DNA of 64,000 nt from Aliirhizobium smilacinae (GTDB taxonomy: Bacteria; Pseudomonadota; Alphaproteobacteria; Rhizobiales; Rhizobiaceae): assembly GCF_006335145.1 (NCBI RefSeq), contig NZ_VDMN01000001.1, forward strand, positions 1 through 64,000, in the 5' to 3' direction. The notes below the pieces were generated by a model that was not told where the DNA came from, ran no database searches, and saw only the letters and a list, made by a program, of their open reading frames with translations. Below, piece after piece: positions 35,886 through 44,810 of the stretch. Numbering within the stretch: position 1 is the stretch's first letter; each line of letters starts with the position of its first letter. The position numbers and the translations under genes were made by a program.

Positions 35886-37525
35886 TGACCAGCCTTCCGG
35901 AAAGAATTCTCAGAAGTGCCGCAGCCGTCGGAATCGCGTTCGCAAGCACCGCATTGGTTCCGCTGCAGGTCCAAGCGCAGACTGCCGCAACAACGGCGGC
36001 TCCGGCCGCGGACACAGCTTCCAAACCGAATATTCTGGTGATCTTCGGTGACGACATAGGACAGACCAATATCAGTGCCTATTCATTCGGCGTGGTTGGC
36101 TACAAGACCCCGAACATCGACAGCATCGCAAAGGCGGGCCTGATGTTCACCGACTACTATGCCGAGAATTCCTGTACGGCAGGCCGCTCGACATTCATCA
36201 CTGGTCAGACTTGCCTTCGGACGGGTCTCTGCAAAGTGGGCGCTCCCGGCGCTCCGGTCGGGCTGCAGCCGGGCGACATCACCATCGCTCAGGCACTGAA
36301 GCCGCTGGGCTATGCAACCGGACAGTTCGGCAAGAACCATCTGGGCGACCGCGACGAATATCTTCCAACCAACCACGGCTTCGACGAGTTCTTCGGCAAC
36401 CTCTATCACCTGAATGCGGAGGAAGAACCGGAAGCTCCTTATTGGCCGAAGGACGATCGGGAATTCTTGAAGGCATACAACCCGCGCGGCGTCGTAAAGG
36501 CTTCTGCAGACGGCAAGATCGAGGATACAGGCCCGCTGACCAAAAAGCGGATGGAAACGATCGATGATGAGACAACGGCCGCAGCTATCGACTTCATCGG
36601 TCGGCAGGCCAAGGCAAAAAAGCCTTTCTTCACCTGGATGAACACGACGCGTATGCATCTGTTCACGCACGTAAGGGAATCGATGCGCGGCCAGAGCGGC
36701 ATGATTGGAAACGAGTATGCCGACGGCATGATCGAGCATGACGGCGATGTCGGGAAACTGCTGAAAGCACTCGATGACCTCGGCATCGCAGACAACACGA
36801 TCGTGGTCTACACGACCGACAACGGCCCGAACCAGTTCTCCTGGCCGGACGCGGCAACAACGCCGTTCCGATCCGAGAAGGACACCAATTGGGAGGGCGC
36901 CTTCCGCGTGCCCGCGATGGTCAAGTGGCCGGGACATATAGCACCCGGACAAATTTCCAATCAGATGGTCTCAGGTCTCGACTGGTTCCCGACATTGCTT
37001 GCGGCGGCTGGAGACACGGACGTCAAGACAAGACTTCTGAACGGATGGCAGCCTTCCGGAAGCGGCACGACGTTCAAGAATCACCTCGATGGCTACAACC
37101 AGCTCGATTACATCACCGGTAAGACCGACAAGAGCGCCCGGCCTGATTTTTACTACTTTGACGATGACGGAGATCTCGTCGCAACCCGTTACGACGATTG
37201 GAAGGTCGTGTTCAAGGAGCAGCCTGCGCCCGGCGGTTTCGCAGTGTGGCGGACGCCGCTCGTGACCTGGCGCATTCCGAAGCTCTTCAATCTGCGCATG
37301 GACCCTTATGAAAGGGCGGATATCGTTTCCGATCAGTACAACGATTTCCTGACCCGCAACGACTACCTTTTGGTCAAGGGGCAGTTGCAAGGCGCGGCGT
37401 TCCTCGAGTCGTTCGTCAAGTTCCCCCCCAGTCAGCGGGTCGCCAGCTTCAATATCGAAGGCGTGCGCGCCCAGGTGGACAAGGCGGTCGACCAGTCCTT
37501 CAGGGACCGCGGGATCGAGAAGTAG
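35885..37525 (+). CDS. Secreted type I sulfatase (arylsulfatase family)
   Basis: A 546-residue sulfatase with a Sec-type signal peptide (cleavage near VQAQ-T). Metal ligands are visible in ILVIFGDDIGQ (Asp56, Asp57) and TDNGPNQF. The activation motif SCTAGRS contains Cys97, the CxAxR form that formylglycine-generating enzyme converts to formylglycine; GKNHLGD supplies the Lys/His pair. It hydrolyses sulfate esters in the periplasm; the natural substrate is unknown. AGGAGG stands before the ATG at 35885. It shares a regulon box with the FGE gene, which is 6 kb downstream in a different transcription unit. Confidence 0.88.
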   Translation: MTSLPERILRSAAAVGIAFASTALVPLQVQAQTAATTAAPAADTASKPNILVIFGDDIGQTNISAYSFGVVGYKTPNIDSIAKAGLMFTDYYAENSCTAGRSTFITGQTCLRTGLCKVGAPGAPVGLQPGDITIAQALKPLGYATGQFGKNHLGDRDEYLPTNHGFDEFFGNLYHLNAEEEPEAPYWPKDDREFLKAYNPRGVVKASADGKIEDTGPLTKKRMETIDDETTAAAIDFIGRQAKAKKPFFTWMNTTRMHLFTHVRESMRGQSGMIGNEYADGMIEHDGDVGKLLKALDDLGIADNTIVVYTTDNGPNQFSWPDAATTPFRSEKDTNWEGAFRVPAMVKWPGHIAPGQISNQMVSGLDWFPTLLAAAGDTDVKTRLLNGWQPSGSGTTFKNHLDGYNQLDYITGKTDKSARPDFYYFDDDGDLVATRYDDWKVVFKEQPAPGGFAVWRTPLVTWRIPKLFNLRMDPYERADIVSDQYNDFLTRNDYLLVKGQLQGAAFLESFVKFPPSQRVASFNIEGVRAQVDKAVDQSFRDRGIEK

Positions 37526-37537
37526 CATGCCTGGAAG

Positions 37538-37568
37538 GATGCGCACCGTTAAGGCAGCGGTGCGCATC
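37538..37568 (+). other. Hairpin between sulfatase and moxR
   Basis: GATGCGCACCG (37538-37548) and CGGTGCGCATC (37558-37568) form a perfect 11-base stem in the 67-base gap. There is no T-tract, so it is more likely a processing or stability hairpin that lowers moxR-bat expression relative to the sulfatase than a full terminator. Confidence 0.5.
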
Positions 37569-37592
37569 GGCTGCTGATCATATGAGGCATCC

Positions 37593-38570
37593 ATGAAAGC
37601 TCGCGACGACATTCTCGATCTCGGCAGGCGCATCGGCCAGTCGATCATCGGCCAGGACACCATGGTCGAGCGACTTCTGCTGGGACTTTTGTCGAACGGC
37701 CATCTGCTTGTCGAGGGCCTGCCGGGGCTTGCCAAGACGCGAGCCATCAAGAGCCTGGCGAAGAACCTCGATTCCGAATTGTCACGCGTCCAGTTCACAC
37801 CCGACCTGCTGCCCGCCGATATTACCGGCTCGGAAATCTACTTTTCCGAGGGCGGAAAGGGCGAGTTCAAGTTTCAGCAGGGACCGATCTTCGCCAACCT
37901 GATCCTCGCGGACGAGATCAACCGCGCTCCCGCCAAGGTGCAGTCAGCGCTGCTGGAAGCGATGGAAGAGCGGCAAGTTACAGTCGGCGGCAAGAGCTAT
38001 CCGCTTCCACCGCTGTTCATGGTCATGGCGACACAGAACCCCATAGAGCAGGAAGGCACCTATCCGCTTCCGGAAGCGCAGCTTGACCGTTTCATGATGC
38101 ATATCGAGGTCGGCTATCCGGATGAAAAATCCGAAGCGGCGATCATGCGGCTCAACCGGGATGAGGAGAAGGCATCGCATGGCAGTTCCCAATCACCCGA
38201 CGTTGCAAGGCTTAACCCGCAAGCGGTGTTCGATGCCCGCGAGGGAATCGGCGCTGTCACCGTGTCCGATCCGGTCGAGAAATACATGGTGGCCCTGGTA
38301 TTCGCTACGCGCTACCCCGACCGTTATGACAAGGACCTGGCCAAGCTGCTGCAGGTCGGCGTCAGTCCGCGCGGGGTGATTGGCCTCGATAAGGTTTCGC
38401 GTTCCTATGCGTGGCTCAAGGGTCGCGACTATGTCACGCCGGGCGATGTGAAGGCGATCGTCAACGACGTCTTCCGTCACAGGTTGATCCTTTCCTACGA
38501 GGCGCACGCTTCGAACACGCCCCCCGATCAGGTGATCGATCGGATTACCGAACTCGTCGCCGTGTCTTGA
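37593..38570 (+). CDS. moxR: MoxR-family AAA+ ATPase
   Basis: A 325-residue MoxR ATPase. Walker A is EGLPGLAKTRAI, Walker B LILADEINRAPAKVQSALLEAMEE, sensor 1 MATQNPIEQEGTYPLPEAQLDRF. MoxR proteins act with VWA-domain partners as chaperones for assembly or metal insertion of periplasmic enzymes (for example methanol dehydrogenase). Here it heads a complete MoxR-DUF58-DUF4381-VWA-VWA/TPR-BatD set and follows a sulfatase gene, so the sulfatase is the nearest client candidate. Confidence 0.93.
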   Translation: MKARDDILDLGRRIGQSIIGQDTMVERLLLGLLSNGHLLVEGLPGLAKTRAIKSLAKNLDSELSRVQFTPDLLPADITGSEIYFSEGGKGEFKFQQGPIFANLILADEINRAPAKVQSALLEAMEERQVTVGGKSYPLPPLFMVMATQNPIEQEGTYPLPEAQLDRFMMHIEVGYPDEKSEAAIMRLNRDEEKASHGSSQSPDVARLNPQAVFDAREGIGAVTVSDPVEKYMVALVFATRYPDRYDKDLAKLLQVGVSPRGVIGLDKVSRSYAWLKGRDYVTPGDVKAIVNDVFRHRLILSYEAHASNTPPDQVIDRITELVAVS

Positions 38571-38578
38571 GAGGCAAT

Positions 38579-39529
38579 ATGTCTGCAACGGAAACAACGG
38601 ATGGCGTCCATATCTCGACGGAACAGCTCGTTGCTCTGCAGGCATACGCCCGCGATCTTCGTTTCGTCCAGAAGGACCGCAGTCATCAACAGCTTGCCGG
38701 GCGCATGAACTCGGCGATGCGCGGGCGCGGACTGACATTCGAGGAACTCCGTAGTTATCTGCCGGGGGACGATATCTGCTCGATCGACTGGCGGGTCACC
38801 GCGCGCACGACCAGACCGGTCGTGCGCGTTTATTCCGAAGAAAAGGAGCGTCCGGCGCTGATTGTCGTCGATCAGCGCATCAACATGTTCTTTGGCAGCC
38901 GACGGTTCATGAAATCGGTGACGGCAGCGGAGACAGCGATGCTGTGCGCCTGGCGGATACTGGGCTCAGGCGACCGGGTTGGTGGATTCGTCTTCGGTGA
39001 CGAAGGTTTCTCGGAGGTGAAACCAAACCGGAGCCGGAATGCCGTCATCGCACTGGCGGAGAGAATATCGGAGAGAAACGGCGTTCTGGCGGCCTCGTTT
39101 GCGGGGGCGCCATCGAGGAAGGCTCTGGACGACGCTTTGCGGCGCGTTGCTGCGATAGCGCACCATGATCACCTCGTTATCGTCGTCAGCGATTTCGACG
39201 GGCACGGCCCAGAAACCAAAGACCTTCTTCTTCGGTTGTCATCTCGCAACGATGTGATCTGCCTGCTGGTATACGATCCCTTCTTGCTCGATCTCCCGAC
39301 GTCGGGTGACCTCGTCATCAGCGGCGGCGGGCTCCAGGCCGAGATTTCCTTTCGCCAGAGTGGGGTGCGCTCTTCCATCGACGCCTTCGCTCGAAACCGA
39401 GGGCGAGAACTGCGTGCATGGCAGCGCGAGCTAGGCCTGCCGATGCTGCCGATCTCCGCGGCAGAGGAGACCGCGCCCCAACTTAGACGGCTTCTCGATC
39501 AATCGGCATGGCGGCAAAGGAGACGGTGA
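38579..39529 (+). CDS. DUF58-domain protein of the MoxR/Bat module
   Basis: A 316-residue DUF58 protein with the family mark GRGLTFEELRSYLPGDDICSIDWRVTAR and the Arg-rich RVYSEEKERP. The domain is VWA-like (LIVVDQRINMFFGS replaces the MIDAS motif). DUF58 proteins are the usual second gene of MoxR modules. The ATG at 38579 follows GAGG. Its stop overlaps the next ATG (TGATG), a sign of coupling. Confidence 0.88.
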   Translation: MSATETTDGVHISTEQLVALQAYARDLRFVQKDRSHQQLAGRMNSAMRGRGLTFEELRSYLPGDDICSIDWRVTARTTRPVVRVYSEEKERPALIVVDQRINMFFGSRRFMKSVTAAETAMLCAWRILGSGDRVGGFVFGDEGFSEVKPNRSRNAVIALAERISERNGVLAASFAGAPSRKALDDALRRVAAIAHHDHLVIVVSDFDGHGPETKDLLLRLSSRNDVICLLVYDPFLLDLPTSGDLVISGGGLQAEISFRQSGVRSSIDAFARNRGRELRAWQRELGLPMLPISAAEETAPQLRRLLDQSAWRQRRR

Positions 39530-40047
39530 TGGACGAGACAGCGCCCGCCCTCGACCCAATGGCCCAGACTGCGCTCCGATCGATGAAGGACATCGTCCTG
39601 CCGCAGCCGATATCGATGATGCCGCAGACTTGGGGGTGGTTGCTGTTGGCCGGTCTGGTTGTCGTCGCTCTGCTCGCCTGGGTCATCGTTACGCTCCGCC
39701 GATATTATCGAAACGCCTATCGGCGCGAGGCTCTGAAGTGCCTTGCAGCTATAGAGCCACGACTTCGCGCGGAGGCCTCCCGGCAGGCTGCCGTTTACGA
39801 CATCGCCCTTGTCCTCAAGCAAGTTGCAATCGCAGCCTGGGGCCGTCCGGACGTGGGAAAGCTGTCGGGAGAAGACTGGTCATCCTTTCTCGCCACCCAC
39901 GTTGGCACCCGCGACAGGAGCCATCTGGGCAAGTTGGTCGATGACTTCGAGTACCGCGATGCCGGCGCACTGAGACGGCTACCAGGGAAGCTCGCTGACG
40001 AGCTAATCGAAGACGCCCGGCGATGGATCGAGAACCATCATGTATGA
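39529..40047 (+). CDS. DUF4381-type single-pass membrane protein of the MoxR/Bat module
   Basis: A 172-residue protein with one membrane helix (WGWLLLAGLVVVALLAWVIV) followed by a basic, helical cytoplasmic domain (LRRYYRNAYRREALKCL). Position and layout match DUF4381 proteins, which always sit between DUF58 and the VWA genes. ATG at 39529 overlaps the preceding stop and has AAAGGAG ten bases upstream; the end overlaps the VWA gene by eight bases. Confidence 0.8.
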   Translation: MDETAPALDPMAQTALRSMKDIVLPQPISMMPQTWGWLLLAGLVVVALLAWVIVTLRRYYRNAYRREALKCLAAIEPRLRAEASRQAAVYDIALVLKQVAIAAWGRPDVGKLSGEDWSSFLATHVGTRDRSHLGKLVDDFEYRDAGALRRLPGKLADELIEDARRWIENHHV

Positions 40048-41026
40048 GCTCGCCCAACCCTGGCTGCTGCTCGCGCTTGCTGCGCCGCTGCTGGTCTGGA
40101 GACTGCTTCCGCCGCACCGGGAGACTTCATCATCCATCAGGATCCCCTTCTTCGATCAGGTCGCGGGCGCTGCCGGGCTCACTCCGACAGCTGGTTCTGT
40201 CGTTCCGGGACGCCCCTGGCTGCAGACCACTGTCGAATTGCTTGCGTGGTCTCTGGTCGTTCTGGCACTCGCTCGACCACAATTTGTCGAGCCGCCAATC
40301 GAGAAATCTGAGCCCCAGCGCGACATATTGCTGGCACTCGATCTCTCGCAGTCGATGGAAACGCGGGATTTCAAGGCGGCCGATGGCGCTCTTGAGGCCC
40401 GCGTCGATGCAGTTCGCAACGTGGTATCGGATTTCGTGGCGCACCGTTCAGGCGACCGCATCGGACTGGTGGCATTCGGCGACGCGCCCTACCCGCTTGC
40501 GCCCTTCACCATGGACCATACCCTCGTCCGAACGATGATCGACGGCCTGCTGCCCGGAATGGCCGGGCCACGGACTTCCATGGGCGACACACTCGGCTTG
40601 GCGATCAGGATGTTCGACAAGACCACTGTGCCAGAAAAAGTGCTCGTTATCTTGACCGATGGAAACGATACGGCCAGCCGGATGCCGCCACTCAAGGCGG
40701 CAGACATCGCGAAGCAGAAGGGCGTGGTCGTCCATACGGTCGGTATCGGCGACCCGCAGGCGTCGGGCGAGGACAAGCTGGATACCTCGACGCTTCAGGC
40801 TATCGCCTCGAAGACGGGCGGGCGCTATTTCTTCGGGGGAGACGCCGCGCAGCTCGCAGAGATCTACCGGACCCTCGACGCGATCACACCGGAAGATCAG
40901 AAGACCACCTCCTGGCGGCCAAGGATCGAACTCTTTCACTGGCCACTGGCCGCCGCCGTCATTCTTCTGGCATCATGGTACATTGTGGCGGGCGCAGTCT
41001 CCGGCTTGCGGCGGAGGTTCGCATGA
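40040..41026 (+). CDS. VWA-domain membrane protein (BatA-like)
   Basis: A 328-residue protein with two N-terminal hydrophobic segments, a von Willebrand A domain and a C-terminal membrane helix (LAAAVILLASWYIVAGAV). The metal-ion-dependent adhesion site is intact: DLSQSM (DxSxS), the Thr in RTSMGDT and the Asp in ILTDGND. The family works with MoxR at the periplasmic face of the membrane. It overlaps both neighbours, by eight and four bases. Confidence 0.88.
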   Translation: MYELAQPWLLLALAAPLLVWRLLPPHRETSSSIRIPFFDQVAGAAGLTPTAGSVVPGRPWLQTTVELLAWSLVVLALARPQFVEPPIEKSEPQRDILLALDLSQSMETRDFKAADGALEARVDAVRNVVSDFVAHRSGDRIGLVAFGDAPYPLAPFTMDHTLVRTMIDGLLPGMAGPRTSMGDTLGLAIRMFDKTTVPEKVLVILTDGNDTASRMPPLKAADIAKQKGVVVHTVGIGDPQASGEDKLDTSTLQAIASKTGGRYFFGGDAAQLAEIYRTLDAITPEDQKTTSWRPRIELFHWPLAAAVILLASWYIVAGAVSGLRRRFA

Positions 41027-42498
41027 TGGCCGATTTTCATTTCCTCAGGCCGTGGTGGCTCCTTGTCCTCGTGTTGCCCCCGTTGATCGTCTGGATGGCC
41101 TCAAGATCGGATGATCTGCGAAGCCGATGGAAGTGCATGATCGCGCCGCATCTTCTCGAAAACCTGCTTGTCGAACCCGACGCCCGCAGGCATGCCTTCC
41201 CGTCCTGGCTTGCCGCTGCGGTTCTCGCCATCGCAACCCTGGGAGTCGCCGGTCCGACATGGAAGCGCGAGCCTCCACCTTTCGTCTCGGACACGGCATC
41301 GCTTGTGATTGCAGTGGACCTGTCACAATCGATGGACAACAGGGATGTCAGCCCGAGCCGCATCGAACGTGCTAAGCTGAAAATTCGCGACGTCCTGTCA
41401 AGTCGCGCAGGCGGACGAACCGGAGTCATTGCCTATGCCGGCACGGCCCATCTGGTCGTTCCGCTGACCGACGACGTCGAACTGATCGCGTCCTATACAG
41501 ACGCTTTGGCCACCCGCATCATGCCGACGCAGGGCCAGGATACGAAGGCCGCCCTGAAGCTCGCCAACGACCTCCTTCGGGCGGACGGCACGCCGGGGAC
41601 GGTCCTGTTGCTCACCGATGGCATAGAATCCGATGCCGCCGAAGCTTTGGACCGCGGCGTCGTCATCCTGGGGATCGGCACAGCAGGCGGTGGGCTCGAT
41701 ATCGAGGCGCTTCGTCATGTCGCCGGGCAAGCGGACGCGCCTGTGGCGACGATCACGAATGACGACGCAGACGTGCGCTGGATTGTGCGACAAGTCAGGA
41801 CAAACTTCGCGGCGGCGGCAGCTGGCGGCGATCGCTGGCACGATGCCGGATGGTACCTCGTCTTCCCGCTAACTCTCCTGTTTGCGCTGTCCTTCAGGCG
41901 AGGCTGGGTCGTCAAGGTGGCTTGCTTTTTATTGGCCACACAATTGTTTTCGCCAGAGCCCGTAAAGGCAGCCGGTTTTCTGGACATGTGGCTGACTGCG
42001 GACCAGCAAGGACGGTTGGCGTTCGATCGCGGCGATTATGCTACGGCCTCGACGTTGTTTCGCGACCGGATGTGGAAGGGCATCGCGCTTTACCGGGCGG
42101 GCAATTTCAAGGCGGCGTCGGAATCCTTCGGAGCGGTAGAGGCGCCTGAAGCTCGCTTCGACCAAGGAAACGCTCTCCTGCGGCTTGGAGATTTCGAGAA
42201 CGCAGTCGCGGCCTATCGAGTTGCTACCAGTCAGAGGACGGACTGGCCCGAGGCACAAGCCAACCTTGCGATAGCGGAACGGCTTTTGAAGATGCAGCAG
42301 GACGATGAAGACCAGCCACAGGAGCCGAACGAAAAACCGGACGAGGTCAAGATCGACGACAAGGGCAAGAAGGGAAAGGCCGGAAAGGTGGAGGTCGCGG
42401 ATCAGACCACGGAACTCTGGATGAAGAATATCGTCGTCAGTCCGACCGATCTGATGGCCCGAAAATTCGCCATCGAGGAGCAAGGGGATCACCGATGA
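41023..42498 (+). CDS. VWA-TPR membrane protein (BatB/BatC fusion-like)
   Basis: A 491-residue protein that joins a VWA domain and a C-terminal TPR. N-terminal membrane segments flank WWLLVLVLPPLIVWM; MIDAS residues are VDLSQSMD, the Thr in QGQDTKAA and LLTDGIESD. After a further membrane segment (LVFPLTLLFALSF) come TPR-like helices (ARFDQGNALLRLGDFENAVAAYRVA) and a Lys/Asp-rich charged tail. It thus combines the roles of BatB and BatC. GGAGG stands before the ATG at 41023, which overlaps the previous stop. Confidence 0.85.
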   Translation: MMADFHFLRPWWLLVLVLPPLIVWMASRSDDLRSRWKCMIAPHLLENLLVEPDARRHAFPSWLAAAVLAIATLGVAGPTWKREPPPFVSDTASLVIAVDLSQSMDNRDVSPSRIERAKLKIRDVLSSRAGGRTGVIAYAGTAHLVVPLTDDVELIASYTDALATRIMPTQGQDTKAALKLANDLLRADGTPGTVLLLTDGIESDAAEALDRGVVILGIGTAGGGLDIEALRHVAGQADAPVATITNDDADVRWIVRQVRTNFAAAAAGGDRWHDAGWYLVFPLTLLFALSFRRGWVVKVACFLLATQLFSPEPVKAAGFLDMWLTADQQGRLAFDRGDYATASTLFRDRMWKGIALYRAGNFKAASESFGAVEAPEARFDQGNALLRLGDFENAVAAYRVATSQRTDWPEAQANLAIAERLLKMQQDDEDQPQEPNEKPDEVKIDDKGKKGKAGKVEVADQTTELWMKNIVVSPTDLMARKFAIEEQGDHR

Positions 42499-43754
42499 GA
42501 TGGCTGGCGCTTTTGTTCCTGCTTGCCGCGGCACCTGCAATGGCGGCACAGCCTTTTGCGCGGGCAAGCGTCGATGCCACTGGCGGCATCGTTCCCGGTC
42601 AGAAGGTCAGCGTCTTCGTGGACGTCTTCGCACCTTATTTCTTCACGTTGCCACCCGACTTTCCGCTCTTCGATATCCCCGACGCGCTCGTGACGCTGTC
42701 GACCGACCGGGCGCAGAACATGGTCCAGACGATCGACGGCCAGCAATATTCCGGCATCAGGAAGATCTATTCTATCGTGCCTGACAATCCCGGAACGTTT
42801 GCCGTGCCTGCGATCGAGATACCGATTGGTTGGTCCGAGAACGGCAAATCCATAACTGGGAAAGTAGCTACCTCGCCTTTCACATTCGATGTCACGAAGG
42901 GCACCGACGTCTTCTTCGCTGCAAAGGGTCTCAATATCCAGCAGTCCTTCGACAGGGACCCGTCGTCACTGAAGGTTGGAGACGTGTTGGTTCGAACGAT
43001 CACGATAACGGCGTTCGAAACCCAAGGGTTGACGATGCCAGCAATCGACTTCGAGGGCGCCGACGGGCTGAAAAAATACACCAAGCCGGCGAAGATCGAA
43101 GACGGTGTCCGCGTCGGCAGGGACATGGTATCCCGGAGAACGGAGACGGTCGTCTACACGGCGGAAAAGGAAGGCGACTTCACCGTTCCGGAGATATCTT
43201 ATCCATGGTTCGACACCGACGTCCACCGTGACGATGCGGCGACCCTTCCGGCGATAACGGTTAAAGTGGCGGTCGCTCCGGCGATACCGGGCATCGCACC
43301 ACAGCAACAAGCGGAGGGAACGGTCGCATCAAACAAGGCCCGGCGCACAATCATGTTCGGTTGCCTGGCTCTCCTCGGATCGGTCGCCGCCGCTTGGGCG
43401 GGGCGGCGTCTTCCGGCCAGATTGCTCGTGATTTTAAGATCGATTGGCCGCGACATCAAACACTCGCGGTGGTACCGACTTCGGCAACTTCGTCGGACAA
43501 TCCGTACCGCATCAGCCGCGAACGTTTATGCGGCGCTTCACGAATGTAGCCGCACGGAAGGGTATCGAACGCTGGCAGACTGGGTTGCCGTTACTTCGCC
43601 GGCTGCCGCCCATGAGATCGAGACGCTCGAAGGCCAACTGTTCGGTAGAGGCGAACGAGAGATCGACAGGGCGATCCTGTCCTCCTCCGTCAGCATGGCA
43701 CCGGCTCGCCTGAGCCATCAGAGGTCGGCTCTTCCCCCCTTGAACCCCGCATGA
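42495..43754 (+). CDS. BatD-like periplasmic protein
   Basis: A 419-residue exported protein with a signal peptide (ALLFLLAAAPAMAA), a beta-rich periplasmic part, one membrane helix (IMFGCLALLGSVAAAWAG) and a basic cytoplasmic tail. This is the layout of BatD proteins, the last gene of MoxR/Bat modules. Its ATG overlaps the preceding stop (ATGA). The operon that begins at the sulfatase ends here; box C follows within 20 bases. Confidence 0.8.
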   Translation: MRWLALLFLLAAAPAMAAQPFARASVDATGGIVPGQKVSVFVDVFAPYFFTLPPDFPLFDIPDALVTLSTDRAQNMVQTIDGQQYSGIRKIYSIVPDNPGTFAVPAIEIPIGWSENGKSITGKVATSPFTFDVTKGTDVFFAAKGLNIQQSFDRDPSSLKVGDVLVRTITITAFETQGLTMPAIDFEGADGLKKYTKPAKIEDGVRVGRDMVSRRTETVVYTAEKEGDFTVPEISYPWFDTDVHRDDAATLPAITVKVAVAPAIPGIAPQQQAEGTVASNKARRTIMFGCLALLGSVAAAWAGRRLPARLLVILRSIGRDIKHSRWYRLRQLRRTIRTASAANVYAALHECSRTEGYRTLADWVAVTSPAAAHEIETLEGQLFGRGEREIDRAILSSSVSMAPARLSHQRSALPPLNPA

Positions 43755-43770
43755 AGTCGTTCATCAAAGC

Positions 43771-43803
43771 GATGTTACACCGTCTGTAACCGTTGCGTAC
43801 TTC
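43771..43803 (+). promoter_or_regulatory. Regulon box C, upstream of the FGE operon
   Basis: GATGTTACA-N5-TGTAACCGTTGCGTACTTC, identical in geometry and in all fixed bases to box B (GTTACA 43774-43779, TGTAAC 43785-43790). It ends 44 bases before the FGE start. Confidence 0.8.
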
Positions 43804-43847
43804 CACCTCCCCTGTCCCTGGGTCAACGTCGCACCCAAAGGCAGGAG

Positions 43848-44810
43848 ATGGCCGTGACCCTTGCATTCGAAGACGCGAACACGAAGGCTGAGATACCCGA
43901 TCTCGTTTGGATCGAGGGTGGAACCTTTGCGATGGGGTCCAACGACCACTACCCGGAGGAGGCTCCCGCGCATCCGGTCAAGGTCGACGGTTTCTGGATC
44001 GAGCGGACTCCTGTGACGAACAGGAAGTTCATGGAGTTCGTCAAAGCAACGGGGCATGTGACCGTTGCGGAAAAGATGCCTGATGCCGCCGACTACCCAG
44101 GCGCGAAGACAGAAATGCTGAGGGCGGGCTCTCTTGTCTTCACGATGCCGAAGACTGTCACCGGCACCGACATATCGCAGTGGTGGACCTTCAAGTTCGG
44201 CGCAACCTGGCGCCGTCCGCTGGGAGGCCTCAGCGACCTGCGGGGCAAGCTCGACCATCCGGTGGTGCATGTGGCCTTCTCCGACGCCAAGGCATATGCC
44301 GCATGGGCGGAACTGGAACTGCCCACCGAAGCAGAGTGGGAGTTTGCAGCCCGGGGTGGCGTCGATGCCGAATATGCCTGGGGCGACGACTTCATGCTGG
44401 GCGGCAGGCCAATGGCAAACACCTGGCAGGGCGTCTTCCCGACGACGAGCACGAAACCGAAAGGGCATGAGCGGACGAGCGCTGTCGGAGCCTTTCCGGC
44501 CAACGGTTACGGGCTTCACGACATGATCGGTAACGTCTGGGAATGGACCGAGGACTATTGGTCGACGCGGCATCCCGAACCTGCAGCACACTCTTGCTGT
44601 ATTCCGAGCAATCCCCGCGGCGGTCACGTCGATGCAAGCTACGACGCGCGGCAGCCACTGATCAGGATTCCCCGTCGGGTGCTCAAGGGAGGCTCGCATC
44701 TGTGCGCGCCGAATTACTGCAGGCGCTATCGCCCGGCAGCACGTCACGCCGAGCCGGAAGACACATCGACGAGCCATGTCGGATTTCGTTGCATCAAAAG
44801 GAGAACATAG
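43848..44810 (+). CDS. Formylglycine-generating enzyme (SUMF1/FGE family)
   Basis: A 320-residue FGE. The family core reads IEGGTFAMGSNDHYPEE at the start, ELPTEAEWEFAARGG and YGLHDMIGNVWEWTEDYW in the middle, and GGSHLCAPNYCRRYRPAAR near the end. Cys286 and Cys291 have the spacing of the copper-binding active-site cysteines of true FGEs (five apart), which most SUMF1-fold homologues lack. It has no signal peptide, so it acts in the cytoplasm on the nascent sulfatase. The ATG at 43848 abuts AGGAG; a GTG at 43854 has better spacing. It is the first gene of a four-gene unit. Confidence 0.9.
   Translation: MAVTLAFEDANTKAEIPDLVWIEGGTFAMGSNDHYPEEAPAHPVKVDGFWIERTPVTNRKFMEFVKATGHVTVAEKMPDAADYPGAKTEMLRAGSLVFTMPKTVTGTDISQWWTFKFGATWRRPLGGLSDLRGKLDHPVVHVAFSDAKAYAAWAELELPTEAEWEFAARGGVDAEYAWGDDFMLGGRPMANTWQGVFPTTSTKPKGHERTSAVGAFPANGYGLHDMIGNVWEWTEDYWSTRHPEPAAHSCCIPSNPRGGHVDASYDARQPLIRIPRRVLKGGSHLCAPNYCRRYRPAARHAEPEDTSTSHVGFRCIKRRT

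Noticed and set aside
44055..44075. Extra regulon box copy inside the FGE gene (GTGACCGTTGCGGA)
   Set aside because: It matches only ACCGTTGCG, lacks TACTT and any palindrome arm, and is inside coding sequence. A similar partial match at about 48973 was rejected for the same reasons.
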